Assembly (NCBI GenBank): GCA_963575645.1
Contig: OY754468.1
Span: forward strand, 23,584,465-23,648,464
Length of the DNA: 64,000 nucleotides
From: Xanthostigma xanthostigma
Taxonomy: Eukaryota > Arthropoda > Insecta > Raphidioptera > Raphidiidae
Direction of reading: 5' to 3'
The notes beneath the pieces are model-generated. The model worked only from the letters and a program-made list of their open reading frames with translations, ran no database searches and was not told the origin of the DNA. Positions within the stretch are counted from its first letter, which is position 1. The number at the start of each line of letters is the position of its first letter. The translations under genes were made by a program, and so were the position numbers. Below are positions 13,101 to 28,100 of the stretch, piece after piece.

Positions 13101-16100
13101 TCGACCAGAAAAGGGAACGACTAGAAAATGATCGACCAGAAAAGGGAACGACCAGAAAATGATCGACCAGAAAAGGGAACGACCAGAAAATGATCGACCA
13201 GAAAAGGGAACGACCAGAAAATGATCGACCAGAAAAGGGAACGACCAGAAAATGATCGACCAGAAAAGGGAACGACCAGAAAATGATCGACCAGAAAAGG
13301 GAACGACCAGAAAATGATCGACCAGAAAATGATCGACCAGAAAAGTGAACGACCAGAAAATGATCGACCAGAAAAGGGAACGACCAGAAAATGATCGACC
13401 AGAAAAGGGAACGACCAGAAAATGATCGACCAGAAAATAATCGACCAGAAAAGGGAACGACCAGAAAATGATCGACCAGAAAAGGGAACGACCAGAAAAG
13501 GGAACGACCAGAAAATGATCGACCAGAAAAGGAAACGACCAGAAAATGATCGACCAGAAAAGGGAACGACCAGAAAAGGGAACGACCAGAAAATGATCGA
13601 CCAGAAAAGGGAACGACCAGAAAATGATCGACCAGAAAAGGGAACGACCAGAAAATGATCGACCAGAAAAGGGAACGACCAGAAAATGATCGACCAGAAA
13701 ATGATCGACCAGAAAAGTGAACGACCAGAAAATGTTCGACCAGAAAAGGGAACGACCAGAAAATGTTCGACCAGAAAAGGGAACGACCAGAAAATGATCG
13801 ACCAGAAAAGGGAACGACCAGAAAATGATCGACCAGAAAAGGGAACGACCAGAAAATGATCGACCAGAAAAGGGAACGACCAGAAAATGATCGACCAGAA
13901 AAGGGAACGACCAGAAAATTATCGAACATAAAAGGGAACGACCAGAAAATGATCGACCAGAAAAGGGAACGACCAGAAAATGATCGACCAGAAAAGGGAA
14001 CGACCAGAAAATGATCGACCAGAAAAGGGAACGACCAGAAAATGATCGACCAGAAAAGGGAACGACCAGAAAATGATCGACCAGAAAAGGGAACGACCAG
14101 AAAATGATCGACCAGAAAAGGGAACGACCAGAAAATGATCGACCAGAAAAGAGAACGACCAGAAAATGATCGACCAGAAAAGGGAACGACCAGAAAATGA
14201 TCGACCAGAAAATGATCGACCAGAAAAGTGAACGACCAGAAAATGATTGACCAGAAAAGTGAACGACCAGAAAATGATCGACCAGAAAAGTGAACGACCA
14301 GAAAATGTTCGTCCAGAAAAGGGAACGACCAGAAAATGATCGACCAGAAAAGGGAACGACCAGAAAATGATCGACCAGAAAAGGGAACGACCAGAAAATG
14401 ATCGACCAGAAAAGGGAACGACCAGAAAATGATCGACCAGAAAAGTGAACGACCAGAAAATGATCGACCAGAAAAGGGAACGACCAGAAAATGATCGACC
14501 AGAAAAGGGAACGACCAGAAAATGATCGACCAGAAAAGGGAACGACCAGAAAATGATCGACCAGAAAAGGGAACGACCAGAAAATGATCGACCAGAAAAG
14601 GGAACGACCAGAAAATGATCGACCAGAAAAGGGAACGACCAGAAAATGATCGACCAGAAAAGGGAACGACCAGAAAATGATCGACCAGAAAAGTGAACGA
14701 CCAGAAAATGATCGACCAGAAAAGTGAACGACCAGAAAATGATCGACCAGAAAAGGGAACGACCAGAAAATGATCGACCAGAAAAGGGAACGACCAGAAA
14801 ATGATCGACCAGAAAAGGGAACGACCAGAAAATGATCGACCAGAAAAGGGAACGACCAGAAAATGATCGACCAGAAAAGGGAACGACCAGAAAATGATCG
14901 ACCAGAAAAGGGAACGACCAGAAAATGATCAACCAGAAAAGTGAACGACCAGAAAATGATCGACCAGAAAAGTGAACGACCAGAAAATGTTCGACCAGAA
15001 AAGGGAACGACCAGAAAATGATCGACCAGAAAAGGGAACGACCAGAAAATGATCGACCAGAAAAGGGAACGACCAGAAAATGATCGACCAGAAAAGGGAA
15101 CGACCAGAAAATGATCGACCAGAAAAGGGAACGACCAGAAAATGATCGACCAGAAAAGGGAACGACCAGAAAATGATCGACCAGAAAAGCGTACGACCAG
15201 AAAATGATCGACCAGAAAAGGGAACGACCAGAAAATGATCGACCAGAAAAGGGAACGGCCAGAAAATGATCGACCAGAAAAGGGAACGACCAGAAAATGA
15301 TCGACCAGAAAAGGGAACGACCAGAAAATGATCGACCAGAAAAGGGAACGACCAGAAAATGATCGACCAGAAAATGATCGACCAGAAAATGATCGACCAG
15401 AAAAGTGAACGACCAGAAAATGATCGACCAGAAAAGTGAACGACCAGAAAATGATCGACAAGAAAAGTGAACGACCAGAAAATGTTCGTCCAGAAAAGGG
15501 AACGACCAGAAAATGATCGACCAGAAAAGGGAACGACCAGGAAATGATCGACCAGAAAAGGGAACGACCAGAAAATGATCGACCAGAAAATGATCGACCA
15601 GAAAAGGGAACGACCAGAAAATGATCGACCAGAAAAGGGAACGACCAGAAAATGATCGACCAGAAAAGGGAACGACCAGAAAATGATCGACCAGAAAAGG
15701 GAACGACCAGAAAATGATCGACCAGAAAAGGGAACGGCCAGAAAATGATCGAACAGAAAAGGGAACGACCAGAAAATGATCGACCAGAAAAGGGAACGAC
15801 CAGAAAATGATCGACCAGAATAGGGAACGACCAGAAAAGGGAACGACCAGAAAAAATGATCGACCAGAAAAGGGAACGACCAGAAAAAATGATCGACCAA
15901 AAAAGGGAACGACCAGAAAAAATGATCGACCAGAAAAGGGAACGACCAGAAAATGATCGACCAGAAAAGGGAACGACCAGAAAATGATCGACCAGAAAAG
16001 GGAACGACCAGAAAATGATCGACCAGAAAAGGGAACGACCAGAAAATGATCGACCAGAAAATGATCGACCAGAAAAGTGAACGACCAGAAAATGATCGAC

Positions 16101-19100
16101 CAGAAAAGTGAACGTCCAGAAAATGATCGACCAGAAAAGTGAACGACCAGAAAATGTTCGTCCAGAAAAGGGAACGACCAGAAAATGATCGACCAGAAAA
16201 GGGAACGACCAGAAAATGATCACCCAGAAAAGGGAACGACCAGAAAATGATCGACCAGAAAAAGGAACGACCAGAAAATGATCGACCAGAAAAGGGAACG
16301 ACCAGAAAATGATCGACCAGAAAAGGGAACGACCAGAAAATGATCGACCAGAAAAGGGAACGACCAGAAAATGATCGACCAGAAAAGGGAACGACCAGAA
16401 AATGATCGACCAGAAAATGATCGACCAGAAAAGGGAACGACCAGAAAATGATCGACCAGAAAAGGGAACGACCAGAAAATGATCGACCAGAATAGGGAAC
16501 GACCAGAAAAGAGAACGACCAGAAAAAATGATCGACCAGAAAAGGGAACGACCAGAAAAAATGATCGACCAAAAAAGGGAACGACCAGAAAAAATGATCG
16601 ACCAGAAAAGGGAACGACCAGAAAATGATCGACCAGAAAAGGGAACGACCAGAAAATGATCGACCAGAAAAGGGAACGACCAGAAAATGATCGACCAGAA
16701 AAGGGAACGACCAGAAAATGATCGACCAGAAAATGATCGACCAGAAAAGTGAACGACCAGAAAATGATCGACCAGAAAAGTGAACGACCAGAAAATGATC
16801 GACCAGAAAAGTGAACGACCAGAAAATGTTCGTCCAGAAAAGGGAACGACCAGAAAATGATCGACCAGAAAAGGTAACGACCAGAAAATGATCGACCAGA
16901 AAAGGGAACGACCAGAAAATGATCGACCAGAAAAGGGAACGACCAGAAAATGATCGACCAGAAAAGGGAACGACCGGAAAATGATCGACCAGAAAAGGGA
17001 ACGACCAGAAAATGATCGACCAGAAAAGGGAACGACCAGAAAATGATCGACCAGAAAAGGGAACGACCAGAAAATGATCGAACAGAAAAGGGAACGACCA
17101 GAAAATGATCGACCAGAAAAGGGAACGACCAGAAAATGATCGACCAGAAAAGGGAACGACCAGAAAATGATCGACCAGAAAAGGGAACGACCAGAAAATG
17201 ATCGACCAGAAAAGTGAACGACCAGAAAATGATCGACCAGAAAAGTGAACGACCAGAAAATGATCGACCAGAAAAGGGAACGACCAGAAAATGATCGACC
17301 AGAAAAAGAAACGACCAGAAAATGATCGACCAGAAAAGGGAACGACCAGAAAATGATCGACCAGAAAAGGGAACGACCAGAAAATGATCGACCAGAAAAG
17401 GGTACGACCAGAAAATGATCGGCCAGAAAAGGGACGACCAGAAAATGATCGACCAGTAAAGGGAACGACCAGAAAATGATCGACCAGAAAAGGGAACGAC
17501 CAGAAAATGATCGACCAGAAAAGGGAACGACCAGAAAATGATCGACCAGAAAATGATCGACCAGAAAAGGGAACGACCAGAAAATGATCGACCAGAAAAG
17601 GGAACGACCAGAAAATGATCGACCAGAAAAGGGAACGACCAGAAAATGATCGACCAGAAAAGGGAACGACCAGAAAATGATCGACCAGAAAAGGGAACGA
17701 CCAGAAAATGATCGACCAGAAAAGGGAACGACCAGAAAATGATCGACCAAAAAAGGGAACGACCAGAAAATGATCGACCAGAAAATGATCGACCAGAAAA
17801 GTGAACGACCAGAAAATGATCGACCAAAAAAGTGAACGACCAGAAAAGGGAACGACCAGAAAATGATCGACCAGAAAAGGGAACGACCAGAAAATGATCG
17901 ACCAGAAAAGGGAACGACCAGAAAATGATCGACCAGAAAAGTGAACGACCAGAAAATGATCGACCAGAAAAGTGAACGACCAGAAAATGATCGACCAGAA
18001 AAGGGAACGACCAGAAAATGATCGACCAGAAAAGGGAACGACCAGAAAATGATCGACCAGAAAAGGGAACGACCAGAAAATGATCGACCAGAAAAGGGAA
18101 CGACCAGAAAATGATCGACCAGAAAAGGGAACGACCAGAAAATGATCGACCAGAAAAGGGAACGACCAGAAAATGATCGACCAGAAAAGGGAACGACCAG
18201 AAAATGATCGACCAGAAAATGATCGACCAGAAAAGTGAACGACCAGAAAATGATCGACCAGAAAAGTGAACGACCAGAAAATGTTCGACCAGAAAAGGGA
18301 ACGACCAGAAAATGATCGACCAGAAAAGGGAACGACCAGAAAATGATCGACCAGAAAAGGGAACGACCAGAAAATGATCGACCAGAAAAGGGAACGACCA
18401 GAAAATGATCGACCAGAAAAGGGAACGACCAGAAAATGATCGACCAGAAAAGGGAACGACCAGAAAATGATCGACCAGAAAAGGGAACGACCAGAAAATG
18501 ATCGACCAGAAAAGGGAACGACCAGAAAATGATCGACCAGAAAAGTGAACGACCAGAAAATGTTCGTCCAGAAAAGGGAACGACCAGAAAATGATCGACC
18601 AGAAAAGGGAACGACCAGAAAATGATCGACCAGAAAAGGGAACGACCAGAAAATGATCGACCAGAAAAGGGAACGACCAGAAAATGATCGACCAGAAAAG
18701 GGAACGACCAGAAAATGATCGACCAGAAAAGGGAACGACCAGAAAATGATCGAACAGAAAAGGGAACGACCAGAAAATGATCGACCAGAAAAGGGAACGA
18801 CCAGAAAATGATCGACCAGAATAGGGAACGACCAGAAAAGGGAACGACCAGAAAAAATGATCGACCAGAAAAGGGAACGACCAGAAAAAATGATCGACCA
18901 GAAAAGGGAACGACCAGAAAAAATGATCGACCAGAAAAGGTAACGACCAGAAAATGATCGACCAGAAAAGGGAACGACCAGAAAATGATCGACCAGAAAA
19001 GGGAACGACCAGAAAATGATCGACCAGAAAAGGGAACGACCAGAAAATGATCGACCAGAAAAGGGAACGACCAGAAAATGATCGACCAGAAAATGATCGA

Positions 19101-22100
19101 CCAGAAAATGATCGACCAGAAAATGATCGACCAGAAAAGTGAACGACCAGAAAATGATCGACCAGAAAAGTGAACGACCAGAAAAGGGAACGACCAGAAA
19201 ATGATCGACCAGAAAAGGGAACGACCAGAAAATGATCGACCAGAAAAGGGAACGACCAGAAAATGATCGACCAGAAAAGGGAACGACCAGAAAATGATCG
19301 ACCAGAAAAGGGAACGACCAGAAAATGATCGACCAGAAAAGGGAACGACCAGAAAATGATCGACCAGAAAAGGGAACGACCAGAAAATGATCGACCAGAA
19401 AAGGGAACGACCAGAAAATGATCGACCAGAAAAGGGAACGACCAGAAAATGATCGACCAGAAAATGATCGACCAGAAAAGTGAACGACCAGAAAATGATC
19501 GACCAGAAAAGTGAACGACCAGAAAATGTTCGACCAGAAAAGGGAACGACCAGAAAATGATCGACCAGAAAAGGGAACGACCAGAAAATGATCGACCAGA
19601 AAAGGGAACGACCAGAAAATGATCGACCAGAAAAGGGAACGACCAGAAAATGATCGACCAGAAAAGGGAACGACCAGAAAATGATCGACCAGAAAAGGGA
19701 ACGACCAGAAAATGATCGACCAGAAAAGGGAACGACCAGAAAATGATCGACCAGAAAAGGGAACGACCAGAAAATGATCGACCAGAAAAGTGAACGACCA
19801 GAAAATGTTCGTCCAGAAAAGGGAACGACCAGAAAATGATCGACCAGAAAAGGGAACGACCAGAAAATGATCGACCAGAAAAGGGAACGACCAGAAAATG
19901 ATCGACCAGAAAAGGGAACGACCAGAAAATGATCGACCAGAAAAGGGAACGACCAGAAAATGATCGACCAGAAAAGGGAACGACCAGAAAATGATCGACC
20001 AGAAAAGGGAACGACCAGAAAATGATCGACCAGAAAAGGGAACGACCAGAAAATGATCGAACAGAAAAGGGAACGACCAGAAAATGATCGACCAGAAAAG
20101 GGAACGACCAGAAAATGATCGACCAGAATAGGGAACGACCAGAAAAGGGAACGACCAGAAAAAATGATCGACCAGAAAAGGGAACGACCAGAAAAAATGA
20201 TCGACCAGAAAAGGGAACGACCAGAAAATGATCGACCAGAAAAGGGAACGACCAGAAAATGATCGACCAGAAAAGGGAACGACCAGAAAATGATCGACCA
20301 GAAAATGATCGACCAGAAAAGTGAACGACCAGAAAATGATCGACCAGAAAAGTGAACGACCAGAAAATGTTCGTCCAGAAAAGGGAACGACCAGAAAATG
20401 ATCGACCAGAAAAGGGAACGACCAGAAAATGATCGACCAGAAAAGGGAACGACCAGAAAATGATCGACCAGAAAAGGGAACGACCAGAAAATGATCGACC
20501 AGAAAAGGGAACGACCGGAAAATGATCGACCAGAAAAGGGAACGACCAGAAAATGATCGACCAGAAAAGGGAACGACCAGAAAATGATTGACCAGAAAAG
20601 GGAACGACCAGAAAATGATCGAACAGAAAAGGGAACGACCAGAAAATGATCGACCAGAAAAAGGAACGACCAGAAAATGATCGACCAGAAAAGGGAACGA
20701 CCAGAAAATGATCGACCAGAAAAGGGAACGACCAGAAAATGATCGACCAGAAAAGTGAACGACCAGAAAATGATCGACCAGAAAAGTGAACGACCAGAAA
20801 ATGATCGACCAGAAAAGGGAACGACCAGAAAATGATCGACCAGAAAAAGGAACGACCAGAAAATGATCGACCAGAAAAGGGAACGACCAGAAAATGATCG
20901 ACCAGAAAAGGGAACGACCAGAAAATGATCGACCAAAAAAGGGAACGACCAGAAAATGATCGGCCAGAAAAGGGAACGACCAGAAAATGATCGACCAGTA
21001 AAGGGAACGACCAGAAAATGATCGACCAGAAAAGGGAACGACCAGAAAATGATCGACCAGAAAAGGGAACGACCAGAAAATGATCGACCAGAAAATGATC
21101 GACCAGAAAAGGGAACGACCAGAAAATGATCGACCAGAAAAGGAAACGACCAGAAAATGATCGACCAGAAAAGGGAACGACCAGAAAAGGGAACGACCAG
21201 AAAATGATCGACCAGAAAAGGGAACGACCAGAAAATGATCGACCAGAAAAGGGAACGACCAGAAAATGATCGACCAGAAAAGGGAACGACCAGAAAATGA
21301 TCGACCAGAAATGGGAACGACCAGAAAATGATCGACCAGAAAAGGGAACGACCAGAAAATGATCGACCAGAAAAGGGAACGACCAGAAAATGATCGACCA
21401 GAAAAGGGAACGACCAGAAAATGATCACCCAGAAAAGGGAACGACCAGAAAATAATCGACCAGAAAAAGGAACGACCAGAAAATGATCGACCAGAAAAGG
21501 GAACGACCAGAAAATGATCGACCAGAAAAGGGAACGACCAGAAAATGATCGACCAGAAAAGGGAACGACCAGAAAATGTTCGACAGAAAAGGGAACGACC
21601 AGAAAATGATCGACCAGAAAAGGGAACGACCAGAAAATGATCGACCAGAAAAGGGAACGACCAGAAAATGGTCGACCAGAAAAGGGAACGACCAGAAAAT
21701 GATCGACCAGAAAAGGGAACGACCAGAAAATGATCGACCAAAAAAGGGAACGACCAGAAAATGATCGACCAGAAAAGGGAACGACCAGAAAATGATCGAC
21801 CAGAAAAGGGAACGACCAGAAAATGATCGATCAGAAAAGGGAACGACCAGAAAATGATCGACCAGAAAAGGGAACGACCAGAAAATGATCGAACAGAAAA
21901 GGGAACGACCAGAAAATGATCGACCAGAAAAGGGAACGACCAGAAAATGATCGACCAGAATAGGGAACGACCAGAAAAGGGAACGACCAGAAAAAATGAT
22001 CGACCAGAAAAGGGAACGACCAGAAAAAATGATCGACCAGAAAAGGGAACGACCAGAAAATGATCGACCAGAAAAGGGAACGACCAGAAAATGATCGACC

Positions 22101-25100
22101 AGAAAAGGGAACGACCAGAAAATGATCGACCAGAAAAGGGAACGACCAGAAAAGGATCGACCAGAAAAGGGAACGACCAGAAAATGATCGACCAGAAAAG
22201 GGAACGACCAGAAAATGATCGACCAGAAAAGGGAACGACCAGAAAATGATCGACCAGAAAAGGGAACGACCAGAAAATGATCGACCAGAAAATGATCGAC
22301 CAGAAAAGGGAACGACCAGAAAATGATCGACCAGAAAAGAGAACGACCAGAAAATGATCGACCAGAAAATGATCGACCAGAAACGGGAACGACCAGAAAA
22401 TGATCGACCAGAAAAGGGAACGACCAGAAAATGATCGACCAGAAAAGGGAACGACCAGAAAATGATCGACCAGAAAAGTGAACGACCAGAAAATGATCGA
22501 CCAGAAAAGTGAACGACCAGAAAATGATCGACCAGAAAAGGGAACGACCAGAAAATGATCGACCAGAAAAGGGAACGACCAGAAAATGATCGACCAGAAA
22601 AGGGAACGACCAGAAAATGATCGACCAGAAAAGGGAACGACCAGAAAATGATCGACCAGAAAAGGGAACGACCAGAAAATGATCGACCAGAAAAGAGAAC
22701 GACCAGAAAATGATCGACCAGAAAAGGGAACGACCAGAAAATGATCGACCAGAAAATGATCGACCAGAAAAGTGAACGACCAGAAAATGATCGACCAGAA
22801 AAGTGAACGACCAGAAAATGTTCGACCAGAAAAGGGAACGACCAGAAAATGATCGACCAGAAAAGGGAACGACCAGAAAATGATCGACCAGAAAAGGGAA
22901 CGACCAGAAAATGATCGACCAGAAAAGGGAACGACCAGAAAATGATCGACCAGAAAAGGGAACGACCAGAAAATGATCGACCAGAAAAGGGAACGACCAG
23001 AAAATGATCGACCAGAAAAGGGAACGACCAGAAAATGATCGACCAGAAAAGGGAACGACCAGAAAATGATCGACCAGAAAAGTGAACGACCAGAAAATGT
23101 TCGTCCAGAAAAGGGAACGACCAGAAAATGATCGACCAGAAAAGGGAACGACCAGAAAATGATCGACCAGAAAAGGGAACGACCAGAAAATGATCGACCA
23201 GAAAAGGGAACGACCAGAAAATGATCGAACAGAAAAGGGAACGACCAGAAAATGATCGACCAGAAAAGGGAACGACCAGAAAATGATCGACCAGAATAGG
23301 GAACGACCAGAAAAGGGAACGACCAGAAAAAATGATCGACCAGAAAAGGGAACGACCAGAAAAAATGATCGACCAGAAAAGGGAACGACCAGAAAAAATG
23401 ATCGACCAGAAAAGGGAACGACCAGAAAATGATCGACCAGAAAAGGGAACGACCAGAAAATGATCGACCAGAAAAGGGAACGACCAGAAAATGATCGACC
23501 AGAAAAGGGAACGACCAGAAAATGATCGACCAGAAAATGATCGACCAGAAAAGTGAACGACCAGAAAATGATCGACCAGAAAAGTGAACGACCAGAAAAT
23601 GATCGACCAGAAAATGTTCGTCCAGAAAAGGGAACGACCAGAAAATGATCGACCAGAAAAGGGAACGACCAGAAAATGATCGACCAGAAAAGGGAACGAC
23701 CAGAAAATGATCGACCAGAAAAGGGAACGACCAGAAAATGATCGACCAGAAAAGGGAACGACCGGAAAATGATCGACCAGAAAAGGGAACGACCAGAAAA
23801 TGATCGACCAGAAAAGGGAACGACCAGAAAATGATTGACCAGAAAAGGGAACGACCAGAAAATGATCGAACAGAAAAGGGAACGACCAGAAAATGATCGA
23901 CCAGAAAAGGGAACGACCAGAAAATGATCGACCAGAAAAGGGAACGACCAGAAAATGATCGACCAGAAAAGGGAACGACCAGAAAATGATCGACCAGAAA
24001 AGGGAACGACCAGAAAATGATCGACCAGAAAAGGGAACGACCAGAAAATGATCGACCAGAAAAGGGAACGACCAGAAAATGATCGACCAGAAAAGGGAAC
24101 GACCAGAAAATTATCGACCAGAAAAGGGAACGACCAGAAAATGATCGACCAGAAAATGATCGACCAGAAAAGGGAACGACCAGAAAATGATCGACCAGAA
24201 AAGAGAACGACCAGAAAATGATCGACCAGAAAATGATCGACCAGAAACGGGAACGACCAGAAAATGATCGACCAGAAAAGGGAACGACCAGAAAATGATC
24301 GACCAGAAAAGGGAACGACCAGAAAATGATCGACCAGAAAAGTGAACGACCAGAAAATGATCGACCAGAAAAGTGAACGACCAGAAAATGATCGACCAGA
24401 AAAGGGAACGACCAGAAAATGATCGACCAGAAAAGGGAACGACCAGAAAATGATCGACCAGAAAAGGGAACGACCAGAAAATGATCGACCAGAAAAGGGA
24501 ACGACCAGAAAATGATCGACCAGAAAAGGGAACGACCAGAAAATGATCGACCAGAAAAGAGAACGACCAGAAAATGATCGACCAGAAAAGGGAACGACCA
24601 GAAAATGATCGACCAGAAAATGATCGACCAGAAAAGTGAACGACCAGAAAATGATCCACCAGAAAAGTGAACGACCAGAAAATGTTCGACCAGAAAAGGG
24701 AACGACCAGAAAATGATCGACCAGAAAAGGGAACGACCAGAAAATGATCGAAGAAAAGGGAACGACCAGAAAATGATCGACCAGAAAAGGGAACGACCAG
24801 AAAATGATCGACCAGAAAAGGGAACGACCAGAAAATGATCGACCAGAAAAGGGAACGACCAGAAAATGATCGACCAGAAAAGGGAACGACCAGAAAATGA
24901 TCGACCAGAAAAGGGAACGACCAGAAAATGATCGACCAGAAAAGTGAACGACCAGAAAATGTTCGTCCAGAAAAGGGAACGACCAGAAAATGATCGACCA
25001 GAAAAGGGAACGACCAGAAAATGATCGACCAGAAAAGGGAACGACCAGAAAATGATCGACCAGAAAAGGGAACGACCAGAAAATGATCGACCAGAAAAGG

Positions 25101-28100
25101 GAACGACCAGAAAATGATCGACCAGAAAAGGGAACGACCAGAAAATGATCGACCAGAAAAGGGAACGACCAGAAAATGATCGACCAGAAAAGGGAACGAC
25201 CAGAAAATGATCGAACAGAAAAGGGAACGACCAGAAAATGATCGACCAGAAAAGGGAACGACCAGAAAATGATCGACCAGAATAGGGAACGACCAGAAAA
25301 GGGAACGACCAGAAAAAATGATCGACCAGAAAAGGGAACGACCAGAAAAAATGATCGACCAGAAAAGGGAACGACCAGAAAAAATGATCGACCAGAAAAG
25401 GGAACGACCAGAAAATGATCGACCAGAAAAGGGAACGACCAGAAAATGATCGACCAGAAAAGGGAACGACCAGAAAATGATCGACCAGAAAAGGGAACGA
25501 CCAGAAAATGATCGACCAGAAAATGATCGACCAGAAAAGTGAACGACCAGAAAATGATCGACCAGAAAAGTGAACGACCAGAAAATGATCGACCAGAAAA
25601 GTGAACGACCAGAAAATGTTCGTCCAGAAAAGGGAACGACCAGAAAATGATCGACCAGAAAAGGGAACGACCAGAAAATGATCGACCAGAAAAGGGAACG
25701 ACCAGAAAATGATCGACCAGAAAAGGGAACGACCAGAAAATGATCGACCAGAAAAGGGAACGACCGGAAAATGATCGACCAGAAAAGGGAACGACCAGAA
25801 AATGATCGACCAGAAAAGGGAACGACCAGAAAATGATTGACCAGAAAAGGGAACGACCAGAAAATGATCGAACAGAAAAGGGAACGACCAGAAAATGATC
25901 GACCAGAAAAGGGAACGACCAGAAAATGATCGACCAGAAAAGGGAACGACCAGAAAATGATCGACCAGAAAAGGGAACGACCAGAAAATGATCGACCAGA
26001 AAAGTGAACGACCAGAAAATGATCGACCAGAAAAGTGAACGACCAGAAAATGATCGACCAGAAAAGGGAACGACCAGAAAATGATCGACCAGAAAAAGGA
26101 ACGACCAGAAAATGATCGACCAGAAAAGGGAACGACCAGAAAATGATCGACCAGAAAAGGGAACGACCAGAAAATGATCGACCAAAAAAGGGAACGACCA
26201 GAAAATGATCGGCCAGAAAAGGGAACGACCAGAAAATGATCGACCAGTAAAGGGAACGACCAGAAAATGATCGACCAGAAAAGGGAACGACCAGAAAATG
26301 ATCGACCAGAAAAGGGAACGACCAGAAAATGATCGACCAGAAAATGATCGACCAGAAAAGGGAACGACCAGAAAATGATCGACCAGAAAAGGGAACGACC
26401 AGAAAATGATCGACCAGAAAAGGAAACGACCAGAAAATGATCGACCAGAAAAGGGAACGACCAGAAAAGGGAACGACCAGAAAATGATCGACCAGAAAAG
26501 GGAACGACCAGAAAATGATCGACCAGAAAAGGGAACGACCAGAAAATGATCGACCAGAAAAGGGAACGACCAGAAAATGATCGACCAGAAAAGGGAACGA
26601 CCAGAAAATGATCGACCAGAAAAGGGAACGACCAGAAAATGATCGACCAGAAAAGGGAACGACCAGAAAATGATCACCCAGAAAAGGGAACGACCAGAAA
26701 ATAATCGACCAGAAAAAGGAACGACCAGAAAATGATCGACCAGAAAAGGGAACGACCAGAAAATGATCGACCAGAAAAGGGAACGACCAGAAAATGATCG
26801 ACCAGAAAAGGGAACGACCAGAAAATGATCGACCAGAAAAGGGAACGACCAGAAAATGATGGACCAGAAAATGATCGACCAGAAAAGGGAACGACCAGAA
26901 AATGATCGACCAGAAAAGGGAACGACCAGAAAATGATCGACCAGAAAAGGGAACGACCAGAAAATGATCGACCAGAAAAGGGAACGACCAGAAAATGATC
27001 GACCAGAAAAGGGAACGACCAGAAAATGATCGACCAGAAAAGGGAACGACCAGAAAATGATCGACCAGAAAAGGGAACGACCAGAAAATGATCGATCAGA
27101 AAAGGGAACGACCAGAAAATGATCTACCAGAAAAGGGAACGACCAGAAAATGATCGAACAGAAAAGGGAACGACCAGAAAATGATCGACCAGAAAAGGGA
27201 ACGACCAGAAAATGATCGACCAGAATAGGGAACGACCAGAAAAGGGAACGACCAGAAAAAATGATCGACCAGAAAAGGGAACGACCAGAAAAAATGATCG
27301 ACCAGAAAAGGGAACGACCAGAAAATGATCGACCAGAAAAGGGAACGACCAGAAAATGATCGACCAGAAAAGGGAACGACCAGAAAATGATCGACCAGAA
27401 AAGGGAACGACCAGAAAATGATCGACCAGAAAAGGGAACGACCAGAAAATGATCGACCAGAAAAGGGAACAACCAGAAAATGATCGACCAGAAAAGGGAA
27501 CGACCAGAAAATGATCGACCAGAAAAGGGAACGACCAGAAAATGATCGACCAGAAAATGATCGACCAGAAAAGGGAACGACCAGAAAATGATCGACCAGA
27601 AAAGAGAACGACCAGAAAATGATCGACCAGAAAATGATCGACCAGAAACGGGAACGACCAGAAAATGATCGACCAGAAAAGGGAACGACCAGAAAATGAT
27701 AGACCAGAAAAGGGAACGACAAGAAAATGATCGACCAGAAAAGGGAACGACCAGAAAATTATCGACCAGAAAAGGGAACGACCAGAAAATGATCGACCAG
27801 AAAAGGGAACGACCAGAAAATGATCGACCAGAAAAGGGAACTACCAGAAAATGATCGACCAGAAAAGGGAACGACCAGAAAATGATCGACCAGAAAAGGG
27901 AACGACCAGAAAATGTTCGACCAGAAAAGGGAACGACCAGAAAATGATCGACCAGAAAAGGGAACGACCAGAAAATGATCGACCAGAAAAGGGAACGACC
28001 AGAAAATGATCGACCAGAAAAGGGAACGACCAGAAAATGATCGACCAGAAAAGGGAACGACCAGAAAAAATGATCGACCAGAAAAGGGAACGACCAGAAA

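Noticed and set aside
9858-21428. A 3,856-codon minus-strand open frame, with others of 2,462, 2,270 and 1,210 codons in the array
   Set aside because: The 31-bp unit has no minus-strand stop in any frame, so long frames arise automatically. Several overlap one another in different frames.
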